Assembly (NCBI GenBank): GCA_019843655.1
Contig: JACDQD010000002.1
Coordinates: 8,979,393-9,043,392, forward strand
DNA length: 64,000 nt
Direction: 5' to 3'
Source of the DNA: Lethocerus indicus
Taxonomy: Eukaryota > Arthropoda > Insecta > Hemiptera > Belostomatidae
Shown: positions 42,559 through 51,369 of the stretch, piece after piece
How the letters are laid out: each line of letters starts with the position of its first letter
Position numbering within the stretch: the stretch's first letter is position 1
The notes under the pieces: generated by a model
The model's input: only the letters and a program-made list of their open reading frames with translations
The model's database searches: none
Told to the model about the DNA's origin: nothing
Made by a program: the position numbers and the translations under genes

Positions 42559-45500
42559 TAGATGTAAAATCTGTATTATTTGTTGAATAAAATATGTTTT
42601 ACTTCAGAAATAATTTCTACTCGCACATATTGGTTCAATTGGTTTTGTGGCTTAAAGATGAAAATTTTCCATTAAGTTCTTGAAATCTCTCATAGTACTC
42701 CTCGAATGTGATATCAAATTCATAAAGGCTCATAAATATTTGTGACTTTAGACTAAGGAGAATATCTCTCATTGCAGCTACACACCACTACAGTAATTGA
42801 ATTTAGTTTTCAAAACAATAATACTATAAGTAACAACACACATACACATACATTTATTTATGTAAATGCAGCTTGGTTTATTTATATCTATTTTTCTGAG
42901 TGGAAAAGTACTCAATAACTAAGAACTCAACTTATTTATAACCAGAAATTATATAACATATAAATGTTTCCATTAATAACCAATAATCTGCCACATTACA
43001 TTAACAAAGCTAATAATTTCATTTTGTGTAATTTTTTTGTGCTTATATATAATGCATGTAGTATGTAAGTATACTTAGAAATAAAGTTAAATATATATTG
43101 TTGATATGACTAATATTGAGAGATCCACTAATATACAGAAATATGTAACTCACCTCTGATTACAGATCGCACCACATCTGGAAGTCTGGAATAGTAAAAA
43201 TGTTGACAATAATAATTTTATTTGTTTTATATATGTTTATATTAAAAATCATAAGTAAACTATAATGAAATATGTAATAAACTTACCTCTTTAAAACAAC
43301 TGGTTCATCATACACAATATCTACCTGTAAAGAGTAAAAATAAACCAAACACTATAAATAAACACCCCCTCATACCCAATTATAATGTTAAATGTAATGT
43401 TAATTATCAATATCTTACAGGTTCAACTGAATATCGCCTTCTTTGCTTAAGAGGAGCTTGTATCTGTAAAGGATATTCATATAGAAGTTCAATCTCTTCC
43501 TTCATAATTCTATTAAATATTTCTGATGGTGGAATCTGTAACAGAAGAAAGTGATTACGCATTCAATAATTTATAATCCAAAAATGGTTTCCTAACTATT
43601 TATTATTGATGATATCCTAACCACTATGGGGTATTGAAGTGACAGTGCAGTTTGGATGACCTAGTCATAGTTACCTCAATAATTTATTGGCAGAGTGCCA
43701 AGGAGAAGTATGATAATAAGAAATAAAACCAACTAGAAACTAAATAGTCCCTAAATGTAGCCTAAAATAGGTAGCTAAAGGAAATATGTATGTTACTTAC
43801 AGCTGAAGGCATTCTTATAACTCTATTCTTAAATTGTTTAAACATTGTTCCTGGGGAAAAGACTGTTTTGGACCGGAAAATATTTTTCTTTGCATGCTTC
43901 TCCTTTACTGGTTTCATTGTTCTTCTAGTAGATTCCATTATTTCATTAATGTAATCAGTAAGAACAGTGGCTGGTCTTGAGTGTTCCTAAATTAACCAGA
44001 TGAAGAGTAAAGATAAAATTAATAAAAAAACAATTGTTGATAAATATTAATATTAATAAACTTTAAAATACATTCACTGTAAACATATTAACATACTATT
44101 CACTGTATATTCCATTGTATCCATTAATATGTTAAAAGTATGAAAACTTATTTTAAACAAATCTCAACCAATTTTAGATTGCATAATCCATAGCTGTTAA
44201 AAGTATTGAAATCAAGTTTCACTACCCTAGGAACTATATATTCTGTTCTTTCTACATTGTTCATACGCCATTTTTATTTCACTGAGTATTTCTAGCACCC
44301 CTTGTAATTTTGTTCTTCCTGTGCATAGCGGCATCAAGCACATTTGCGCGGTAAACAAATACAGATAAAAAAAAATTGTTCTTAGTTTGAGTGATTACAT
44401 TAAAAATTGAAGCTCTCAATACAGAACAAATTCAATCTCAGTAAAAGTTGTTTATTATTATGGGATAGACTGGTACCATTTGAAAAATAAAATATTAGAG
44501 ATAGCAACTTACAGTTGATCTTGGTTCCTCTCCTTGTTGAACCTATTGTGAATTAATATGTGTTAGTATATTATTTTCATTTATAATGGATATCTTCCTT
44601 TAATTGATGTTCTTTAATTTTTTCAACTGGCAAGTTTAGTTTTCACTTACAACTGGGACTTGGGGTAATGTAATATCAATTGGTAAGTGCATAGTTAAAT
44701 CATGCGCCCCTTCATGTGTTAAGCCTGGTAAAATTGTTCTATGGTGGTCCTCAGGAAACCCTGTTATCTCAGGTTGAAAAGCATGAGATTCTCTTCCAGA
44801 AACAGATGCTCGAACAGTGTCAATCTAAAATTTAATTTATTTTGCAATTGGAAATACCTGGTAACTTATTACATTAAGGGGATGTTATAATTTCAATGAA
44901 ACCACTGAGTCTTTATTAGTTTATATATCAGTAACTCATAGATTTTATAGAACAATTATCAATGGCAAAAGGAATCTTTGTAAGAAAAATAACATGTTTT
45001 TCTTTTAAATAGAAACAAGGATTAGTATAAATTTTATAACAAACATATTTAACAAAAAGGTTAATATATACCTCAAGACCTTTCTTTGATAGAATTTCGG
45101 CCAAGGCATTAACATCGCTGAAACAAGTAAATAAGAACATTATGTTAAAGATAAATTATTATTATGATTATATTTTACTACTTCTTATTGTTAATATTTC
45201 CAAAGACTATGAGAACAACTTTTTAAGATGATTACCATTTCTTAGAATTCTAGTTTTAAATTTTTGTAGGCTCATAATATACTCCTTGTGCATTATAAGC
45301 ATTAAGGAAAGACAAAACTTACAACAACCAGAGGAAGTTAAAAAGTAATTTCAGAAAAATGAGCATTAGTTGCCCATTTAATATACACATTATACATTTA
45401 TTTGTTTAATAAATTTACAATTCTAGTTTAGTTAATTCCAAATAAAAATTTCAAAAATGTTAAAGAACGGTTGTGGATACCACAGCCGAATTGATACACT

Positions 45501-47827
45501 TGATAAGTGTATCGAGGAATAAAGCTGATCCACTGGAAAGAGGAGGAAGAGAGGAATTGTTGAGTTCATTTGATTTGGGCCTGTCTTATGCCCTCTTAAA
45601 ATGTGTCTTGTTCTCTGTCGCACAACCACACTCATATACAGATGAATCCTTGGCAGGAGGGCATCCTTGGGCCAATATGCACATATTAACCAACATTTGT
45701 ATGTTGTAAGCAATATTCTATGTTGTAAAGAATGTAAAAAACACATCTTGACAGGGTCCCTGAGATATTTGCTATTAATGTCATATTACTTGTGTAGAAC
45801 ATTTCTCCTATCTACTTAGGCACAGTATGTGTTAAATACTATGTACATTCATTTTATGTCTGGTGTTATTGTCATTTATTATAACAATTAACAGTATTTC
45901 TTATTAAATGGGTAATAAAAATATACTTACTCATCAAACTGTTCTTCAATTTTATTAAATGGTCCAGCAGCTTGCTATACAAATTCATATATTAGAAAAT
46001 ATTTATTTAATCATTCAAAATAAACATAATAAAAAACAGATAACATAATTACTAAACATACATATTAAATTAAACCTACAGATATTTACCTCTGAAATAA
46101 TAAAATCTTCTTCAATTTTATGAAGGTCACTCCCAAAATGTATATTCTCAATCTGTTAATATTTATATTTCATTAATATTTATATGTGATACACAAACGC
46201 ACACACACATATGCAAAAGAGTGTACAACATAATATATATCCAATTAATGAATTTTACCTCATACCAGATGTCATTAACATCCCTAGCTTCATCAAAGTG
46301 TAATGGAACTGTAAGTGCCCCTATGCAAAACCAAATGTTAATAAAAGAAAAAACATGATAAATAATTTTAAAAACACACAAAATAACTTAACAAATATAA
46401 AAACATTATTCAGAATAAAAATCTAATATAATTTTATGTTTATAGTTATACTTTTTTCTGACTCTTATGGCTGATTGATGACATAAGATCTATTAACAAA
46501 AACTATAGTGCTGAGCGCTCTAGCAGTGGTTATTATTTACTTACTAGGTCTTTTTTTCTTTTTTTCCAACCTGAAATAGAATTATAATGCATAACTATAT
46601 TTGTTATAAGAGATTTGAAATGAATTAGCATTTCTATCTTTATTTATAATTTGGAACATTATCTTTCACTTTCCAAAACATAACTTACAGGAGGAATTTT
46701 GAAGGTAATTTGTCTATGAATTCAGCTTCCTCTCTTGATAATTCTTGGACTCGTTTTTCTTTAAGAGCAATGGCATCTGAAAAATAACACAAAATGTACC
46801 ACAATAGATTATATAATAAAAATAATTTAATACCCTGTTAAAATATAGCATTAAGGATTAGAGTTTGAAAAAATGCAAGAGAACCTGGTGAATTTATTAA
46901 TGACAGATTGTTAATATTTGTTAACAATTTAATATTCAAACTATATACATCAAATTGTTTGCCATCATCATTAGTTGTACATACATAACAAACAGGTTGA
47001 TTAACATTGATTCAAAGAGTAGAAAATAGTAACAAGGCTTACTTTTGCTGAGTTTAAGGACATTTTCATTGCATTGGTACAGGTATATCTTCATGGAACC
47101 TTTTAGAATGTTCTTCATATTGTGGAGAATGATATTGTCCTGAGTTGTTCTTACCATATTGCTTCTTGACAACTTTTGTAAATAATTAAGAATGCATTCA
47201 CTGTAACATTACAATAAATTTATTTATTTCACAAAAGTTCCTTACATTTGTTATCATTTTTATGCATATATATAAGTTTAAATAATTTAAAATATATTTA
47301 CAAAAAAGGCTCGAATTATAACGGTTTATTTTGGCTGATGATTACAATACTTAATTTCATAATTTGAACATCTAATATTCACAAAATGTTAAGAACTAGA
47401 CGTAGATCGTATTTGCAAAACAACGATATAAACTAAATTATATTTTGTTGCTACTTATGTTATGATGTAACTGAAGTATTCTTCAGTTACTTCATCATCA
47501 TCATTTTTTTTCTTGGGGAAGCCAAGTTTTCTAATTACTGCTCCAGCATGAAAGTAATTGAAAGTTAGAATAAGTTGACAAATAATAAATTGTTAAAAAT
47601 CTATAAATGGTTTAAAACAAAAAGTTGCAATCATTATGCTATATACTATTATCCTTAATATCTGTAAGAGTATCCAGATCTTACCATATTCTAGGGAATT
47701 GTAAACTAATAATATTGGGCCATTTGTCTCTAAATAACCTGCCAGAATCCTCTGATATACGTTTCAACTCCCGCAGTATATCATCATCTAAATCTGTAAT
47801 TTTATCCAGGGATCTATGCAAACTCAT
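40393..47827 (-). CDS. Divergent kleisin, Rad21/Rec8 superfamily (Rec8 or C(2)M-like)
   Basis: Eighteen exons, read downward: 47827-47685, 47200-47043, 46776-46689, 46570-46545, 46308-46259, 46152-46090, 45974-45931, 45117-45072, 44824-44651, 44542-44513, 43986-43801, 43535-43419, 43324-43287, 43185-43154, 42245-42133, 41896-41598, 41137-41001, 40484-40393. All junctions are GT-AG and in phase, giving 611 residues. The start MSLHRSLDKITDLDDD is the only methionine that opens the chain. Residues about 48-100 resemble the kleisin N-terminal domain that binds SMC3, with the sequence MKIYLYQCNENVLKLS. The last 75 residues match the C-terminal winged helix: VNFTDLCPKYTTTRNVVAKT, then FRILLSLWGANRILIQQE; compare the conserved LC, TR.VA, F..LL and QQE pattern of Rad21 and Rec8. 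The middle is poorly conserved. Known members close cohesin rings on chromosomes in mitosis (Rad21) or meiosis (Rec8). The strong divergence favours a meiotic member, but this is inference. Confidence 0.7.
41001..41137 (-). CDS. Kleisin winged-helix exon
   Basis: The exon encodes SEKELQDDLLSTLSVLWAIK and VNFTDLCPKYTTTRNVVAKT, then FRILL. A GTAAGT donor cuts after CTTA; reading through instead gives a stop six codons later. Joining to 40484 restores the family pattern, with QQEQGQTDPDSIKI at the C-terminus. Confidence 0.72.
41598..41896 (-). CDS. Kleisin large penultimate-region exon
   Basis: Phase-0 entry after ATTATTAG; the exon reads DVIMDTVAEQTMLPVSPALP and continues through a proline- and acid-containing linker to SLEAVTETLTVTLESTLR. 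It ends in phase 2 before GTAAGT and joins 41137 to begin the winged-helix domain. The linker type fits the separase/regulation-prone central part of kleisins, but no cleavage motif is claimed. Confidence 0.65.
42484..42554. repeat. (AT)n microsatellite
   Basis: About 70 bp of alternating A and T, inside the kleisin gene between the alternative terminal exon and the exon at 42245. The IYIYIY frame over it is not a gene. Confidence 0.92.
42635..42777 (-). CDS. Alternative terminal exon of the kleisin gene
   Basis: The exon at 43185-43154 ends in phase 1 and can join either here or at 42245. Here the acceptor is GTGTAG and the frame runs 47 codons (AAMRDILLSLKSQIFMSLYE..., ending SSLSHKTN) to TGA at 42637-42635. 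The product would be 445 residues without the winged-helix domain. The alternative join to 42245-42133 (acceptor TTATAG) keeps the full protein. A third reading, with an internal weak donor (GA then GTACTA), would also be in phase with an acceptor upstream of 42245. Which form is real cannot be told from DNA alone. Confidence 0.5.
44651..44824 (-). CDS. Kleisin mid-region exon
   Basis: A 58-codon phase-0 exon opening IDTVRASVSGRESHAFQPEI and ending LPIDITLPQVPV. No domain is recognised. It belongs to the fast-changing central linker of the kleisin. It has clean splice sites (TTTTAG acceptor, GTAAGT donor). Confidence 0.65.
46545..46570 (-). CDS. Kleisin 26-bp micro-exon with basic cluster
   Basis: This exon is required to keep phase between 46689 and 46308. 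It encodes LEKKKKRP, a lysine-rich run that could be a nuclear localisation signal. The acceptor is TATTTCAG and the donor GTAAGT. Confidence 0.6.
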
Positions 47828-48119
47828 TTTAACTGTAAATTTGCCAGATCACAGATTATAACGCAATATTTGTTATTTAACTTGATAGGCTCAATAAAAC
47901 AAAAAATATATACCTTATTATTGTCAATTAAATTAAGAATGTGTGAACAAGTAAAATTATTTTATTAACCACTTCGTTTTACAAGATGTCGTCATAGTAT
48001 GGACTTTACAAGTGTAAATACAATGTTGCCAACGTCATTCATTAGAAGAACATTTCACTTTTTTTACCAAAGAATGGAAATGGAATTATTTTTTTCATCC
48101 ATACAATAAATATTATTTT
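47828..48119. other. Upstream region of the kleisin gene
   Basis: This short interval lies between the kleisin start codon (minus strand) and a dispersed repeat. It should hold the kleisin 5' untranslated region and promoter. No specific motif can be supported. Confidence 0.4.
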
Positions 48120-48255
48120 AAAATAGATTTTCATAGAATGAAGAAATAAATTAAACCAACTGCATACTCGGAACTTGGTAGAGGAATTCTCCGAGGATTT
48201 TTTGTTTCCCCTCACTTTGTTAGACCTTTTTGAAACGCCATAATTCACGCTATTT
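48120..48255. repeat. Dispersed repeat, copy 1
   Basis: This stretch is about 80% identical, in the same orientation, to 53985-54128. The conserved core includes GAATTCTCCGAG, a run of T, then TTTCC-CTCA-TT-GT-AGACCTTT and CATAATTCAC. A one-base length difference in the homopolymer breaks the shared minus-strand frame, so it is more likely a non-coding repeat than an exon. It lies between the protease stop and the kleisin promoter. Confidence 0.65.
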
Positions 48256-48546
48256 TGTACCCAGTGTGGTTCCACGGAATGCATCTTATTGTCGGGTGTA
48301 CATTTTCTTCTGATCATTTTCAACAATCTCTTTCGACCAAAAGGTAAGTTTATTTTAGCTAAATCTAAACTTGTTGGTGATATCACATAAGGGGCGTGGG
48401 TGTACCAACGTTTTATTGGAACATGGAACTATGGTTAACTATGTGTTGACCTTTCTCATAAGTTAAGAAAATGTATTTTGCCAGAAGAAAATTTTATGGG
48501 GTAAAGGAAATGTGAAAGGAATGCACTTAAGCGATTGAGGTAGTTT

Positions 48547-48708
48547 TTATTTATTTATTTCACTATATATCCAAGGAAGGTAGAACGAAAGGCGGGTATA
48601 CACATCAGGATAGCCTACTTTTGCACAGCCGGATCCAAAAGAAATTATACCGGCCAGGAACCAACGTCCGTCTCTTCTGCTGCATTGCAGAGGACCACCG
48701 GAATCACC
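48547..48708 (-). CDS. Protease last exon with catalytic serine
   Basis: Phase-0 exon following TTATTGCAG. It encodes [20 protein letters not shown] and [20 protein letters not shown], ending YSEINK and TAA. An AATAAA overlaps the final codons and stop. The S1 fold is complete at this end. Confidence 0.85.
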   Translation of the reverse strand, partial: GDSGGPLQCSRRDGRWFLAGIISFGSGCAKVGYPDVYTRLSFYLPWIYSEINK

Positions 48709-49460
48709 CTGCAATAAATGTAGTAATCGAAAATTTCTTTAATTTCAGAACAAATAACAATAGAGCAACATCATCTTGGGTGCTTATACTTAGGGAATCG
48801 AGAAATATCACGCGGCAGATACAACTAGTTCCAACTCAGCGATCCGCAAAGTAGAAGTCCTTTCCACTTCTTAACATCAACCGATAGATGAATTCCTCGC
48901 CACGAATAATCCTGACCTCAGAACGTTTTCTGCAAGTCGGACCGCGTTAATGCAGAATTCCTCGAGGGGATACTGTAAGGCAATTACCCAGTAATGTATC
49001 GCGCTTAGTAAGTGGCGTTTCTTGTAACTCGGCGATACTTACAACGCAGGCGCCGGTGGAACCGTCGAGTTTTCCAGCGCACAAGTGGCCGTCGTTAATG
49101 GTGACGGTGGGGCCGTATTTGTGTTGGCAGAGGGTGTTGTCGTGAAGGGGGACTGCCACCTGTCTGAGCTTTGTCGACAGTTGGGGGATGCCGCGGATCG
49201 TGCGGCCCCAACCGGTGGCCGTGCACAGCCTGCCCGTGGAGCCTTCGCCGCTCCCACTGGCCCCTTCGCCGGACTCCAAACACACACGCCCGACACCTTC
49301 TACCCCCCGGGACAGCCTCATCAGTGCTGTTCACATCAAAAGTCACATCAAAAATTACATCCATCTCCAATGGGAGATACGAAAAATTACACCTAAACAA
49401 TAAGTGATTATTACTTCTTAAAGGTTCTTAAAGAATCGTCGTATTTAAACATTTGTCTTT

Positions 49461-49520
<60 letters not shown>

Positions 49521-51369
49521 GTAAAGGTTTCCGATGGAATCGCATAATGCCCTAGGCTTTCGACGTTTCGGAACGGTGGTTCTTCCTACACTATTATGCG
49601 ATCCCACCGGAAGTTAGTGATTATTTAATATTGATTTATGAACGGACGACGCTTACCTATATCGTTTTGATAGTCGTTGAAATCGCGGTGGACTCGTATC
49701 TCTTCGATGGGAACTCTAGACTCAGTCTTTTCCTCTACTTCACGGTTCCAATCTCCTACAATCGCCGTCCACAGAGCCGGAAGAGGTAGGTTAAATATAT
49801 CGCTAGAAAAATTTTGTTCTCAACGCCGATCATTTCTAATGTCATATATCAATAATTAAGCACACGCGATAATGACATATGCGCGAACAGTAAATAAGTG
49901 GTCAAAATTTGTTTTCGATGTCGAGGCAAAGGAAGCTCGTAATGTGTAATGTAGCTTTGGGCCCGAGACGTTTTCAAAACGAGATGATTGGTATTTCTAA
50001 TAACGACAGGAAATATAGTGCTTGGTGTCAATGGCATCGGGAAAGAGGAAGTGAAACCTTGAAATCGGACAATATATGTTTAAATTATATGTTACGAGTG
50101 CAGACCGGAGCAATGGCCAAACTCCCAACCGAATAGGAATATTATGATCGAAAATATTTGCGCCTGTGTAGGCCGGATTGCCTTATTTACTCACCGGAAA
50201 CGCTCTGCGGTTTGATCCGATCAAACCGCACTGAAATTTGCAGTACCGACGAACTGGAAAACAGCCCTAAAAACTTTGTTCTGCTCCTGTTCCGCTCGCT
50301 ATTTTATTGTGTACGTTCTTCCTACTGCTTCTCTGTCTTTGCCCGATTCTCGATTTTATACTTAAGTCAAAGATGAGACATTCTTATCATAAGGGACACT
50401 ACTACGGGTAGTCGGACTGTAGTTCGGTATGCGTATGGAAATAAAAATTGATTGTTAATAATAATCAAGTTTGAACCAAATTAAGAACCGCGCAAAAATA
50501 ATTCTGTCATGTTCTTTCGTAGTTCTCAAATTAATTTTCTGCCGAATAGGTACTCCGGGCTTTGACCGTAACATACGTTTTTATACGTAATGTGAAATTA
50601 GAATGTTCTCTAATGATACCCGAGGTTTATGTAAGCCTGTTAGGCTTTCATAAGTAGGTTGAAATTTACTCGCTAATATATATTTTACTAAAACTGTTCT
50701 AATACTTGTGAATACAGTGAGCAGCGGTGATTATCCAGAATGGATGAATAAGTACAGCACCACACCAATGGGAGATCAGACCCAACCTAGGATGTAGCAC
50801 CTGTAGCGAAACCTGGATACATAAGAATATTTATTTGTTATTATAACGGATTAATCATTATAAAAATATTCATTACTAAACTAAACAAATTGGGCAATAA
50901 AGAAACTCATATAACTGAATAACGTTTTCATTTAAGTGACCATTCTAGATGGAGTACTTTTTTGTACTTCAACCAAAGTACAACCTAAGTCTTTAAAGAC
51001 GACATTATACGATTTACTTATTATTCATTATGATACAGGTACGGAAGGATATATAATACATATTTGGCACAAACTATTTAGGTACCGATTACAATTCTCT
51101 CACGAAATGTTAATTTTGGAACAAACTCTTTAGGTATTTACTCTCACAACAATCTACCCTTTATTGCATATGAAATCCTAGTGTCCGTAAAACTATTAAC
51201 GAAAGTTTCTGAATTACAAATATTATTGTTAATTGCATTACAACCTGCCATGGCCAAGCTCCTTTTTCACTTTTCTTCCCATTGATGATTCTGCCGTGAA
51301 AGAGACTGTTGTTGGTTCGAGGTTGCCTGAAGTTTACCGCATTACTCAAACCGCAATCCTCCTCCTCTT
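48547..51369 (-). CDS. Chymotrypsin-fold (S1) serine protease, N-terminal exons not found
   Basis: Exons, read downward: 51369 to about 51235, 50786-50706, 49802-49657, 49326-49043, 48708-48547. The first carries a cysteine-containing linker ([10 protein letters not shown]), then HGR and the mature start [15 protein letters not shown]. The second carries [18 protein letters not shown] with the catalytic His. The third reads [19 protein letters not shown] and supplies NDI; the fourth opens ALMRLSRG, so Asp-Ile-Ala gives the catalytic Asp. The fourth also has CTATGWGR. The last starts GDSGGPLQC with the catalytic Ser and ends at TAA. Position 189 (six before Ser) is glycine in TGACVGDSGGP, so trypsin-like cleavage after Arg or Lys is unlikely; an elastase-like preference is possible. 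The family is secreted as a zymogen cut after the Arg of HGR. The join between the first and second exons lacks an obvious donor. Upstream exons, including a signal peptide, were not found. Confidence 0.8.
49043..49326 (-). CDS. Protease exon with catalytic Asp neighbour and TGWG
   Basis: The exon enters in phase 1, completing alanine in NDIALMRL, and has VCLESGEG, a serine/glycine-rich surface loop, CTATGWGR, and [14 protein letters not shown] before GTTGTAAGT. It is strikingly GC-rich compared with the surrounding DNA, so all six frames are open here; only this frame matches the family. Confidence 0.82.
49463..49519. repeat. (AT)n microsatellite
   Basis: About 56 bp of alternating A and T in the protease intron between 49326 and 49657, next to an inverted repeat. 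Confidence 0.92.
49527..49614. repeat. Imperfect inverted repeat with 20-base arms
   Basis: The arms begin TTCCGATGGAATCGCATAAT on the plus strand and TTCCGGTGGGATCGCATAAT on the minus strand, 18 of 20 bases alike, with about 40 bases between. The loop contains CTTTCGACGTTTCGGAAC. It could be a small foldback element or the end of an old retroposon. It abuts the (AT)n tract at 49463-49519. Confidence 0.6.
50206..50230. repeat. Perfect 25-bp palindrome
   Basis: The arms TGCGGTTTGATC and GATCAAACCGCA flank a single C. It lies in the protease intron between 50706 and 49802. It could be a hairpin or a dimeric binding site; nothing else identifies it. Confidence 0.8.

Noticed and set aside
48042..48386. 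Minus-strand 114-codon frame
   Set aside because: The related block at 53985-54128 has a one-base length difference that breaks the shared frame, so the conservation is not at protein level.
50160..50245. Short exon-like frame [12 protein letters not shown] on the minus strand with TTTCAG and GTGAGT sites
   Set aside because: It lies in the middle of the protease intron, and the neighbouring exons join in phase without it (AA|C giving HCIHNDIFNL). It overlaps the perfect palindrome.
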